61,747 nt of DNA from an uncultured Alistipes sp. (GTDB lineage Bacteria > Bacteroidota > Bacteroidia > Bacteroidales > UBA932): assembly GCA_900544175.1 (NCBI GenBank), contig UQUN01000014.1, forward strand, positions 1 to 61,747, given 5' to 3'. The position numbers were made by a program, and so were the translations under genes. The notes beneath the pieces were generated by a model. It was not told the DNA's origin and did not search any database. It was given only the letters and a program-made list of their open reading frames with translations. Numbering within the stretch: the first letter of the stretch is position 1; every line of letters starts with the position of its first letter. Shown here one piece after another: positions 1-8,426 of the stretch.

Positions 1-301
1 AATGTCCAGCATATCACCGAAATTCATCCCGCTTATTATCAAGGATATACGTTTTAGCAACTTGCTGGACCCGGCATATTTCGCCACCAAACGGCCATTC
101 TGCCCCATATCCTCACAAGTCCAGCAGATGTCCTTTTTCAAAGCATCTGATTATCAGGTATTTCTGTAAGCGCGCTTTGTTGGACGTGAGGTACATATCA
201 ACACCTGAAGTCTGACCCGCTTGAAATCAACAGGCCGTTCCCTATTGTGTCCGTAATTTTACAGTACCAGTATGTATACCCCGCTGAAAATCGACTGACA
301 C
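1..301 (+). repeat. Paired 67-nt hairpin repeat element, copy 1 (type 1)
   Basis: Non-coding element made of hairpin 1 (4-70), a 48-nt linker (71-118), hairpin 2 (119-185) and a 116-nt tail (186-301). Both hairpins are exactly 67 nt and are closed by GTCCAGC at the left and G(C/T)TGGAC at the right. Inside hairpin 2 the arms AGATG (126-130) and CATCT (144-148) pair across a 13-nt loop. The 3' boundary at about 301 is set by where similarity to the inverted copy at 61551-61747 stops (both end in CTGACAC). The element ends about 50 bp before ftsH and points the same way. The window starts 3 bp before the first hairpin, so anything further 5' is unseen. Confidence 0.85.
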
Positions 302-353
302 GGCACAATCATTGCTGAGACAATGTTTAACACATCAATTAAATACCCAGACA

Positions 354-2249
354 ATGACAGTACAGCAACAGAGCAACAATGGGAACAAACCGCAGGACCG
401 CAGTCCACGCACAAGCTCATTCGTGGGCTTGATGGTGGTCATAGGAGTTGTCCTGCTTCTCAACTGGCTGGTATTCCCAAAAATGAACGGCACACGCATA
501 ATCCCCACCGACTACGGCACCTTCATCAATAAGGTCGATAGCGGCATGGTGGAGAAAGTGATGATCAAGAACGACTACATCTACTTCCTGACCAACGAGG
601 GAGAGAGCGGCAGGACCACCTATTCCACCGGTTCGGTAGGCGATCCCGGCTTAGTGGACCGACTGCTGGCAGCGAAGAGTCCAAACGAGGACGGACGCAT
701 AGCATTCACCCGTGAGATTCCCCGCGAGAATTCCCCTATAATGAATTTCATACTGCTGTGGGTACTGCCCTTCCTGCTGTTCTACATTATCTGGAGACAG
801 GCCGGCAAATCAATCCAGTCCCGTCTTGGAGCCGGCGGGGGCAACTTCATGACCTTCGGAGGCAGCGGGGCCAAGATCTACGCAGACTCGGATGTCAGGA
901 CAACCTTTGCCGATGTGGCCGGACAGGACGAGGCCAAGGAGGCTCTGAGGGAAATAGTCGACTTTCTGCACAATCCGGGCAAATACACCGCCATAGGAGC
1001 GTCTCTGCCCAAAGGCGCTCTGCTCGTAGGTCCTCCGGGAACCGGCAAGACACTCATAGCAAGAGCAGTGGCCGGAGAGGCAAAAGTACCTTTCTTCAGC
1101 ATGTCCGGTTCGGAGTTCGTACAGATGTTCGTAGGTATGGGAGCCGCAAAAGTCCGCGACCTCTTCAAACAGGCCAATGAGAAAGCACCCTGCATCATCT
1201 TCATTGACGAGATAGACGCCATAGGCAAGAAACGCGACAATACCATAGGAGGCGGCAATGACGAGAGGGAGCAGACCCTCAACCAGTTGCTGACCGAGAT
1301 GGACGGCTTCGATGCCCGCAAAGGAGTAGTCATTCTGGCAGCCACCAACCGCCCCGAAAGTCTGGACAAAGCCCTGCTGCGTCCGGGACGCTTCGACCGC
1401 CGCATCCAGATGGAACTGCCTGACCTCGAGGGACGCAAGGCCATCCTGAACGTCCATCTGACTAATGTCAGGCACGACAATGTAGACCTGGACGTAGTAG
1501 CCAGAGCCACCGCCGGATCATCCGGAGCCGAACTGGCCAACATTGTCAATGAAGGTGCACTTCGGGCCGTACGCATGGGCCGCGACAAAGTCACTACTTC
1601 CGATCTGGAGGAAAGCGTGGAAACTGTAATCGCCGGAGCCCAGAAGAAAGGCAAGGTTCTGTCCGAGACAGAGCGCCGGACCGTATCCTACCACGAGATA
1701 GGACACGCCATGGTTGCTGCCATGCAGACACACTCAGCTCCTGTTCACAAGATAACCATCGTGCCCCGCACGTCCGGAGCCCTCGGCTATACCATGCAGG
1801 TGGACAGCGGAGAGCAAGTGCTCCTGACCCGCGAGGACCTCTTTAACCGCATTGCAACCCTGACCGGAGGCCGCGCCGCCGAAGAGATTTTCTTCGGCCA
1901 GATCTCTACCGGCGCATCCAACGACATAGAACAGGCCACACGCCTGGCCCGGGCCATGGTCACCCGCTACGGCATGAGCGACAAGTACGACATGATGGCC
2001 CTTGAAACCGTCAGCAACGCCTACCTTGGCGGAGACACCACCCTCGCCTGCTCTGCAGACACAGCCGCCGACATTGACCGCGAAGTACTGGCCCTCATCA
2101 GGCAGGCCCATGAGAAAGCCCGCGCCATCATCACCGCCAACCGGACGGCCATGGACGATGCTGCAGCATACCTACTTGAGAAAGAAACCATTACAGGTGA
2201 CGAATTCATGGCCATACTTGCCAGGCACAGCAAAGACCGGCAGTCATGA
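354..2249 (+). CDS. ftsH: ATP-dependent zinc metalloprotease FtsH
   Basis: Membrane-anchored AAA+ protease that degrades misfolded membrane proteins and selected cytosolic substrates. From the ATG at 354 the protein has 631 residues. A first transmembrane segment lies near residues 22-40, a periplasmic domain follows, and a second membrane segment lies near 127-147. Walker A GPPGTGKT is at 226-233, Walker B IIFIDE at 281-286, a pore-type MFVG motif lies between them, and the SRH region (AATNRPESLDKALLRPGRFD) follows. The zinc site is HEIGH at 447-451, where HEAGH is more common. An ATG exists 14 codons upstream (312), but the residues it would add do not look like FtsH, so 354 is preferred. 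The protein resembles the Bacteroidota FtsH paralogue with GMGAAKVRDLF rather than GVGASRVRDLF. Confidence 0.96.
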   Translation: MTVQQQSNNGNKPQDRSPRTSSFVGLMVVIGVVLLLNWLVFPKMNGTRIIPTDYGTFINKVDSGMVEKVMIKNDYIYFLTNEGESGRTTYSTGSVGDPGLVDRLLAAKSPNEDGRIAFTREIPRENSPIMNFILLWVLPFLLFYIIWRQAGKSIQSRLGAGGGNFMTFGGSGAKIYADSDVRTTFADVAGQDEAKEALREIVDFLHNPGKYTAIGASLPKGALLVGPPGTGKTLIARAVAGEAKVPFFSMSGSEFVQMFVGMGAAKVRDLFKQANEKAPCIIFIDEIDAIGKKRDNTIGGGNDEREQTLNQLLTEMDGFDARKGVVILAATNRPESLDKALLRPGRFDRRIQMELPDLEGRKAILNVHLTNVRHDNVDLDVVARATAGSSGAELANIVNEGALRAVRMGRDKVTTSDLEESVETVIAGAQKKGKVLSETERRTVSYHEIGHAMVAAMQTHSAPVHKITIVPRTSGALGYTMQVDSGEQVLLTREDLFNRIATLTGGRAAEEIFFGQISTGASNDIEQATRLARAMVTRYGMSDKYDMMALETVSNAYLGGDTTLACSADTAADIDREVLALIRQAHEKARAIITANRTAMDDAAAYLLEKETITGDEFMAILARHSKDRQS

Positions 2250-2250
2250 C

Positions 2251-2282
2251 AAGTTGCTTCGCAATATACATCGCAGCAACTT
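2251..2282 (+). terminator. Weak hairpin after ftsH
   Basis: AAGTTGCT (2251-2258) can pair with AGCAACTT (2275-2282) immediately after the ftsH stop codon. There is no clear U-run behind it, so a terminator role is only possible. Confidence 0.3.
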
Positions 2283-2308
2283 GGCCATGCAAATCAAACA
2301 AGTTCATT

Positions 2309-2316
2309 TATATTTG
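2309..2316 (+). promoter_or_regulatory. TAnnTTTG -7 box for the 2342 lipoprotein gene
   Basis: TATATTTG matches the Bacteroidota -7 consensus and ends 25 bp before the ATG at 2342. The -33 TTTG is only weakly matched. Confidence 0.6.
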
Positions 2317-2341
2317 CAATTAATATTAAAAACAGGTTTAA

Positions 2342-4573
2342 ATGAACAAGATTATAGTTTTTTTATTTGTCGCATGCATTATAATATCCTCCTGCCGTGA
2401 AAATATAGATAAAAAAGTTGACAAAAAGTCCTGCGCAGAAGCTTTCGCGGAGGCATACGGACTGGTACGGTGGTTCTATCCGGGAGACATGCCGGAGGGC
2501 TTCGACTGGAATAAGTTTGCATTGTACGGAATACGCGAGGTTCTGGAATGCGAAAATGAGAAAGAACTGAAAATGACTTTAGACGGACTTTTCGGGCCTG
2601 TAGCTCCAGGAGTGGAGTTCTCGGATTCAGATGAGTATGGAAGATGGGAGCTCGTCACACCTGAAGACACTTCAGGAATGTATCAGATAGCCTGGCAGCA
2701 CTGCGGGGTGGACTTGGGGCCTGAAAGCAACTGGTACGTCAGCAAAAGAACGGGAAGGGCGATGCAGACAGACAATTCCAGCAAGACGGCAGTGGAACTT
2801 GCACTGGTTCCCGGACTCCCGTATGACAGGATAAAGGTCTCCGCGGATATCAGGAATCATAATCCGGAGTCGTTGAGAATCTATTTCAAGACTGCTTTCA
2901 ATACTGGAATGAACTATTATACTTCGGCGTGCAGGGACGGTAAGCCGGAGAATGCTGTCGCGCAGGATTCTGCCTGGCACAGTTGCGTGAGACGGTTCGG
3001 GGCGGCTTCCGCAGGTGCCGTAGAAAGTGCGGGCAGCGGTTCAGGTACAGTTGACGCAGGAGGACACATAGTTGTCTTCGTGGACGGTAAAGGCAGTTTT
3101 TCCATAAAAAATGTCACTCTGCATCTGCCGGACGGAAATAAGTTTAAATACAGACCTGAGGACCTGAAAGCCTGGAGCAAGTACAACGGCGTCTATGACT
3201 ATTCTGTTGATGGCGGGACGGTGACTGTCTCTACCAGGGACAGGCTGTTCGAAGACTGTTCCTCGTTCGGGGATATGGCTGTACGTAAGCTGGCGGACGG
3301 GCTGTACATACATGTGCCTTTGGCTCTGTATGGCACAGATGACGATACGTTTCCCACGTATGATTCCGCTGCGGCCCGTGAACTGATACGGAAAGCGGAG
3401 AGAGCCGGGGAGCTGCACGACGACGTCACGATGTGCGCTGATATTGCGGTGGCGTGGAATGCCATGAAGTATTTCCATCCCTACCTTTCCGACTTGGATC
3501 TGGATTGGGATGCTGCCCTTTCCGAGTACATGGGGAAGACGGTGGAGCGGACCGTTTATGATCCAGGGCTGCTGCGCAGGATGCTGGCACTGCTTGATGA
3601 CGCCCATATCGCCGTGACTTGTCCCTCCGAATTGGCGGATACGGAATATCTTCCGCTGCGGGTCAGGCGTATAGGAGATGAGATAGTCGTTGTTCATTCG
3701 GAAGACAATAGGCTTAAGGCAGGAGATGTAATCGTGTCGGTGAACGGCAGACCGGCCATAAGCTCGTGGAGAGAGTGCGAGAATGAGATTTCCGGCAGTC
3801 CGCAGTACAAGTCCGTGCGGGCCGAGACTCTGTGGCTGCGTTCATTCGGACATGGAAAAGATGCGTTACTGTCCATCGAGGACGGTAACGGTACGCGTGA
3901 GGTGGAAGTGACTTTGATTGACAGAACGGAATTCATAACGGGCGCAGGCAGTGCCCTCTTCGGACGCGAAAGCGGATGGATAAATGACAGCACACTGTAT
4001 ATCAATACTTCCAGATCCGACATGGACCGCATCCGCACTCTTTTACGGGACCGGACTGCCGGGCAGAAGGTGATAGTTGACAACCGCTACGGCAGCCGCA
4101 CCGTAGCGATGCACCTCCTTGCAGAGCTTATCAGCGGAAATGTACGGCCTCCGAGAGAAGATATCGTGAAGATTCCTCAAGTATATATTCCGGAGACCCC
4201 TGTCATTCAGAACGCTGCTGAGAATGTCTCAGTCCCCGTCCCTGACCGGAATCTCATTTTCCTGGCAAATGCATCAAATATCAGTCACTTTGAGGACGCC
4301 TACGACTACATGCGCTACATTGGAGCCGGAATTATAATCGGCTCGCCTACAGGTGGATGCACAGGAAGAATCAACACTGTGAGACTGCCGTCCGGAACAT
4401 TCTTCACTTTTACCGGGACTAAAGTTTTCAGTCATCTCGGCAGGCAGGGTACGTTCTACGCCAAAGGCATAAAGCCCGATGTCCATGTAGAAGAAACCGT
4501 AGAGGATATAAGAAACGGAAATGATAAAATTCTAAAACGATCACACTCTTCACACAACCTGAGCGCACGATGA
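2342..4573 (+). CDS. Large lipoprotein with C-terminal S41-like protease fold
   Basis: 743-residue protein with a lipoprotein signal ending in the lipobox IISSC near residue 18, so it is probably attached to the outer membrane or periplasmic face. The first 400 or so residues match no domain I recognise. The C-terminal half resembles S41 (tail-specific/tricorn-like) peptidases: DDAHIAVT, a PDZ-like segment (RLKAGDVIVSVNGRP), a central strand KVIVDNRYGS and a late block IIIGSPTGGCTGRINTVRLPSG. The canonical Ser-Ala-Ala/Ser-Glu nucleophile block is replaced by ANASNISHFEDA, so activity is uncertain. It has its own promoter and probably forms a single-gene unit. Protease fold is inferred; substrate is unknown. 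Confidence 0.7.
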   Translation: MNKIIVFLFVACIIISSCRENIDKKVDKKSCAEAFAEAYGLVRWFYPGDMPEGFDWNKFALYGIREVLECENEKELKMTLDGLFGPVAPGVEFSDSDEYGRWELVTPEDTSGMYQIAWQHCGVDLGPESNWYVSKRTGRAMQTDNSSKTAVELALVPGLPYDRIKVSADIRNHNPESLRIYFKTAFNTGMNYYTSACRDGKPENAVAQDSAWHSCVRRFGAASAGAVESAGSGSGTVDAGGHIVVFVDGKGSFSIKNVTLHLPDGNKFKYRPEDLKAWSKYNGVYDYSVDGGTVTVSTRDRLFEDCSSFGDMAVRKLADGLYIHVPLALYGTDDDTFPTYDSAAARELIRKAERAGELHDDVTMCADIAVAWNAMKYFHPYLSDLDLDWDAALSEYMGKTVERTVYDPGLLRRMLALLDDAHIAVTCPSELADTEYLPLRVRRIGDEIVVVHSEDNRLKAGDVIVSVNGRPAISSWRECENEISGSPQYKSVRAETLWLRSFGHGKDALLSIEDGNGTREVEVTLIDRTEFITGAGSALFGRESGWINDSTLYINTSRSDMDRIRTLLRDRTAGQKVIVDNRYGSRTVAMHLLAELISGNVRPPREDIVKIPQVYIPETPVIQNAAENVSVPVPDRNLIFLANASNISHFEDAYDYMRYIGAGIIIGSPTGGCTGRINTVRLPSGTFFTFTGTKVFSHLGRQGTFYAKGIKPDVHVEETVEDIRNGNDKILKRSHSSHNLSAR

Positions 4574-4863
4574 TGCGACAGGCATCATTAAAGCATTGAC
4601 ATACAGAATGATACTATAAAAATATCACACTATGGGATAAGAAAGACGACTGTGGTCCGCAAATGTCCTGGGCTTCAGAATGAAGCGAATATTTTCTGAA
4701 TCTTTCTTTGGCGTACGTCATATTTTTTATAACTTGCCATTAATTATCAGCAAGGTCGGTAGGGTATTTGAGCATGACGTCCTTTGTATCGACAACCTTG
4801 AAGTCATGAAGACCACTTACACCAACCGACTGATTTTAGGTTAATTGCAAATAGACAGACAAC
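4574..4863. other. Intergenic stretch, no gene seen
   Basis: About 290 bp between the S41-like lipoprotein and the AraC regulator. No convincing reading frame, RNA gene or TAnnTTTG box was recognised. Confidence 0.6.
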
Positions 4864-5916
4864 ATGTTCGAGCACGCGACTGTGATGATTCAAGGTATAG
4901 CTGCCGGTCTTTTCGGACTGACCGCCGCTCTTTATCTCGGTGTGTTCAAGAAGAACAGACTGAGAGTCATTACGGGTATAATCCTGGCCGTATATGCGGC
5001 ATATATCATCAAGGACATTATGTATATGCATCCCAACGTTGCTTCTGACAGCTATATCTACAGATTACTGCTTTCAGTGGACAACTGGACCGTTCCCCTC
5101 TATGTAATCTATGCCTTCGAGGTCATCACTCCTGGCCGCATGACTGTCCCAAGGCTTCTGTTTATGTTATTGCCTTTTATCGGCATGACCATCCTGTACG
5201 CAATATGGCCGTACGAATGGATGATCAGTCTGCAGGCGCTCTTCTCTCTGGTATTCTCCGCGACATGTATGTGCATAGTGCTGAAAATGACCGTGCAGTA
5301 CAGACGCAGACTTCTGGACAACTGTTCCAGTCTCACCCACATGGATATACGCTGGATGTGGGTGAGCATAGCATTGTTTCTGCCGAATCTGGTGTTGTGG
5401 ACATTCCTGTCGGTCAGGCTGGACTATGTTCTGGATGCCGTTTATTACATCACCCTTTCTGTAAGCTGGGGGATAGTCGCTTACAAAACTTATTACTTCG
5501 TGCCTCAGACAGGACAGGACCTATGGGCAGACCAGGTGCCGTCCACGGCTGAACTGTCGTCCACAGTTGTCTCATATAACTTCGCCAGGAGATTGAGCGA
5601 ACTGGCATCGAACGGCTATTTTATCCGCACTCCCCGTCTGACCCTCTCGGAACTGGCGACAGAACTTGGCACCAACAGAACCACCCTGTCAAATTACCTC
5701 AACCAGGAGGTCGGCACTACATTCTACGACTACATCAACTCGCAACGGATATCCGAGGCGGAGAGACTTCTCTCCAGTTCTTCCGGACACTGGTCGGTCG
5801 AGCAACTGGCCGAGATGTCCGGATTCAACTCGATCTCCACTTTCCGCCGCGCTTTTTCCAAGAAACACGGGATGTCTCCGCAGCAGTACCGCGAGAGGGT
5901 GCTCAGAGAGCGGTGA
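4864..5916 (+). CDS. Membrane-anchored AraC-family transcriptional regulator
   Basis: 350 residues. The N-terminal two thirds (about 5-215) is a run of hydrophobic segments, consistent with six or seven membrane helices of the type found in Bacteroidota 7TM-AraC regulators. The last 100 residues form an AraC DNA-binding domain with two helix-turn-helix units: LTLSELATELGTNRTTLSNY and SVEQLAEMSGFNSISTFRRA, ending in the family signature FSKKHGMSPQQYRERV. It probably senses a membrane or periplasmic signal and regulates genes directly. It is followed after 145 bp by the unknown membrane protein at 6062, which has its own promoter, so the two may or may not be functionally linked. Confidence 0.9.
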   Translation: MFEHATVMIQGIAAGLFGLTAALYLGVFKKNRLRVITGIILAVYAAYIIKDIMYMHPNVASDSYIYRLLLSVDNWTVPLYVIYAFEVITPGRMTVPRLLFMLLPFIGMTILYAIWPYEWMISLQALFSLVFSATCMCIVLKMTVQYRRRLLDNCSSLTHMDIRWMWVSIALFLPNLVLWTFLSVRLDYVLDAVYYITLSVSWGIVAYKTYYFVPQTGQDLWADQVPSTAELSSTVVSYNFARRLSELASNGYFIRTPRLTLSELATELGTNRTTLSNYLNQEVGTTFYDYINSQRISEAERLLSSSSGHWSVEQLAEMSGFNSISTFRRAFSKKHGMSPQQYRERVLRER

Positions 5917-6025
5917 TGTACGCATTGACGCATATTTTACGTATTGGCATTTCTTTGTTTTCCGGGTATTTAACCATTGAACCGCGATATTGTCAGGATG
6001 GAACATCTGTCCTTTTCCTACCTGC

Positions 6026-6033
6026 TATATTTG
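6026..6033 (+). promoter_or_regulatory. TAnnTTTG -7 box for the 6062 gene
   Basis: TATATTTG, ending 28 bp before the ATG at 6062, a normal Bacteroidota promoter position. Confidence 0.65.
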
Positions 6034-6061
6034 TGGATATATAACCTAATACCCTACAAAT

Positions 6062-7318
6062 ATGGCTCAGAAACAAGACGGGAAAAAGAAAAAAGCTCCC
6101 AAGAACAGGAAGAAAGCGATGCGCGAAGGCTATCTGTCGTTCGACATCGTGGAAGTAAAACAGCTGTCGGAAAGCGACAGTCCCAATGCCGAGGCTTACG
6201 GCTATCTCTATCAGGCAGTGACCACCCAGGCAGGTACGGACAAAGGCATAGACGATGTCTATCCCGAGACCGCTCTGGAGACAGAACAGATGCGTGCTCT
6301 GGTCGACAAGGCGAGGAAAGCGCGGGTGGACATGAGCGACCAGTATCTCAAGATATGTCTGGATGAACTGGACGAGATTCTGGACTGGTCCTCCACAAGG
6401 CACTGGAACTTCCAGTGGCAGGTGATACTCGGTGTGATACTTACGGTGGCCTTCCTATCCTGGAGAGTGGACCAGAAGCAGGAAAGCGTGGAGAACAGGC
6501 AGGAGAATGTCGCAGCTGTGGAGGGCTGGGAGGAAACAGATACTGTTCTCAACTGGGATACTACTCCCGAAGATCTCTACAGTCCGGCCGGTTTTGTCAA
6601 ATATGCTAATCTGAGTGCTAAAAATTATAAGCTGTTGTCTCTTTATGAGCAGAAGTCCTCTTATGCCAGTGCGATGGAGGCTGCTGACGAATATGCCGCC
6701 AAGGCCGATACCGCCCAGTCGAGGGATGTCAGGAAAAGCTTAGAGGAGCGGCGTGACGAGTCCCTTGCCCATGCAAAGGAGTGCAGGAAAGAGTTCGACA
6801 GGATCAATAAGATGGATTTCAAGGATATAAAGAAGATGGCGCTGGATGAGTATGGTTCGTGGGTCAAGAGCGCCAAGGCCGAGAAACGGGCGGTCAGGGC
6901 CTGGAACATATTCTTCATCATCCTGATACCTGTCTATATCTTCGCCGAGCGTCCGTACGGCTACACCATGACCCGAACCAGGGCTGAATCCAGCACTCTG
7001 AGGGGCATCAGCAAGTTTACATACGCGATGTCGGCAATGATGATGGGCAGTGCCGCCTCGATAGGATGGATCCGGACTGTGACAAAGTACAGCGACGGGC
7101 GTACCGAGAGTTCATACGATGCCGGCACCAATGCTCCGGTAATGATCATGAAGGCCGGGCTGTATATCGCTGCGTTCGCTTTAATCTGCGTGGTATCCTG
7201 CATACTGATGCTCTATATGACCATTCAGGGTCTCAGACGCAACTATAACTGGGCACCTCTTATGGCCAAGGCCAAAGTCACGGCATCCTCAGCCGCATCG
7301 AAAGTCAAGAAGGATTGA
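6062..7318 (+). CDS. Membrane protein of unknown function
   Basis: 418 residues, not recognised. It begins with a very basic stretch (MAQKQDGKKKKAPKNRKKA), then a soluble region, a membrane helix near 120-138 (VILGVILTVAFLSW), a long charged, probably helical segment (about 140-275), and three further hydrophobic segments near 280-300 (FFIILIPVYIFAE), 320-340 and 360-385. The arrangement suggests an inner-membrane protein with a large soluble coiled section between helix 1 and the C-terminal helices. It has its own promoter and is closed by a terminator at 7346-7379, so it is a single-gene unit. No function is proposed. Confidence 0.75.
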   Translation: MAQKQDGKKKKAPKNRKKAMREGYLSFDIVEVKQLSESDSPNAEAYGYLYQAVTTQAGTDKGIDDVYPETALETEQMRALVDKARKARVDMSDQYLKICLDELDEILDWSSTRHWNFQWQVILGVILTVAFLSWRVDQKQESVENRQENVAAVEGWEETDTVLNWDTTPEDLYSPAGFVKYANLSAKNYKLLSLYEQKSSYASAMEAADEYAAKADTAQSRDVRKSLEERRDESLAHAKECRKEFDRINKMDFKDIKKMALDEYGSWVKSAKAEKRAVRAWNIFFIILIPVYIFAERPYGYTMTRTRAESSTLRGISKFTYAMSAMMMGSAASIGWIRTVTKYSDGRTESSYDAGTNAPVMIMKAGLYIAAFALICVVSCILMLYMTIQGLRRNYNWAPLMAKAKVTASSAASKVKKD

Positions 7319-7345
7319 TCTCTTTAACGACTATGAAAAACTTTG

Positions 7346-7379
7346 AAGGGCCGCACCGGACATATGGCGCGGCCTTTTC
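7346..7379 (+). terminator. Rho-independent terminator after the 6062 gene
   Basis: GGCCGC (7349-7354) pairs with GCGGCC (7369-7374), followed directly by a T-run (TTTTCT). It lies 30 bp after the stop codon. Confidence 0.75.
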
Positions 7380-7433
7380 TATTTGCCGAATACCGTCTTT
7401 CAGAAAATTCAAGGGATCTTTCCACCAGTGGCA

Positions 7434-7550
7434 CCTCGGCATAACAAATAAATTTGTTCTGCTCTCGGCTTCTGCGATATTCGGCTGCGCCGCATATACT
7501 GTTCACGCCTCGGCATAACAAATAAATTTGTTCTGCTCTCGGCTTCTGCG
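7434..7550 (+). repeat. Two 43-bp direct repeats containing a palindrome
   Basis: The same 43-bp sequence occurs at 7434-7476 and 7508-7550, separated by 31 bp (period 74 bp). Each copy carries the perfect 16-bp palindrome AACAAATAAATTTGTT. The second copy ends immediately before the TATATTTG promoter box of the next gene. No coding potential was recognised. Confidence 0.85.
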
Positions 7551-7558
7551 TATATTTG
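7551..7558 (+). promoter_or_regulatory. TAnnTTTG -7 box for the DUF3298 gene
   Basis: TATATTTG starts the base after the second 43-bp repeat and ends 29 bp before the ATG at 7588. The repeat therefore occupies the -33 and upstream region. Confidence 0.6.
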
Positions 7559-7587
7559 TATTTCACAAATAATTAAAAATAGGAAGT

Positions 7588-8382
7588 ATGACACCGAACA
7601 GAACGTATATTGCCATGAATCTGTTTCTGGCGATGACGGCTGCGGCATTTATGCTCAGCGCCGTATCATGTAGCGACTACATACCGGGGACCATGACCCT
7701 GGAAACATCCGGGACATACAGGCTCTCGGATGACAGCGAGGCCGAACTGGACCTGAAGATAAATATAGAATATCTTGTTTCCGGACCGGCAAAGGATGTC
7801 ATGGACAGCATAAACGGCAGTATTGCATCTGCCATGTTCGGGGACGTGCCGTCAGACGTAAGCGTAGAAGAAGCCCTTATTGAATACAAGGACAGGAAGG
7901 TTGCCGAGTACAGGGAGGTCAATCTGCCGCTTCTGGTGAGGGAGAGTACCATAGACCGTCATCCGGCCTCTGCCAGCTGGTCAGACTACACCACCGGAGC
8001 TGTGAGCGGTTTCCACGACAATATCCTGTCATATACCGTCACAAAGTACACTTTCACTGGAGGAGCGCACGGGAGCACCTCTGTCAAAGCACTTAATCTT
8101 GACATGAAGACCGGAGCGGCTGTGACCGAGGAAGATATGTTCAAAGCCGGATACGCAGACAGACTGTCCGGGCTCCTTACCGGCCGCCTGCCCGAATCGC
8201 TGGAAAATCCGGCCGACACATCCATGCTGTTCGAGAAAAACATCCGTCCCAACGGAAACTTCACCGTATCCGACAGCGGTGTCACCTACATCTACAACCA
8301 ATACGAGATAGGGCCGTATGTCTTGGGAGCGGTAAATGTAACAGTCCCCTGGAGCGAGCTTAAAGACCTGCTGCGTCATTGA
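7588..8382 (+). CDS. DUF3298/DUF4163 (RsiV-like) lipoprotein
   Basis: 264 residues with a hydrophobic N-terminus and lipobox LSAVSC near residue 28, so an exported lipoprotein. The C-terminal domain carries the DUF3298 hallmarks: FTGGAHGSTSVKALNLD, an acidic ...AVTEEDMF block, and the closing YNQYEIGPYVLGAVNVTVPW. The family includes the periplasmic part of the anti-sigma factor RsiV and lysozyme-binding proteins, but here there is no sigma factor next door, so that role is not implied. A second ATG nine codons in (7615) would give a more typical signal peptide. The stop overlaps the region where the next gene could begin, so the two are probably co-transcribed. Confidence 0.85.
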   Translation: MTPNRTYIAMNLFLAMTAAAFMLSAVSCSDYIPGTMTLETSGTYRLSDDSEAELDLKINIEYLVSGPAKDVMDSINGSIASAMFGDVPSDVSVEEALIEYKDRKVAEYREVNLPLLVRESTIDRHPASASWSDYTTGAVSGFHDNILSYTVTKYTFTGGAHGSTSVKALNLDMKTGAAVTEEDMFKAGYADRLSGLLTGRLPESLENPADTSMLFEKNIRPNGNFTVSDSGVTYIYNQYEIGPYVLGAVNVTVPWSELKDLLRH

Positions 8383-8426
8383 CCCCGTTCTATCTTCCCA
8401 TCATAAAAATCTCCAGAGCTCTGACT

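Noticed and set aside
119..185. Integron attC site (GTTGGAC fits the GTTRRRY core)
   Set aside because: The left end is GTCCAGC rather than RYYYAAC, the inner L boxes are not symmetrical, hairpin 1 ends in GCTGGAC, and no integron integrase is present.
1..301. CRISPR-like array or group II intron fragment
   Set aside because: Only two hairpins per element, with different interiors and no spacer series; no intron domain V motif and no reverse transcriptase or cas gene.
8379..8426. TTG start for the beta-propeller lipoprotein overlapping the DUF3298 stop
   Set aside because: The added residues would bury the signal peptide; the ATG at 8427 gives a normal lipoprotein signal.
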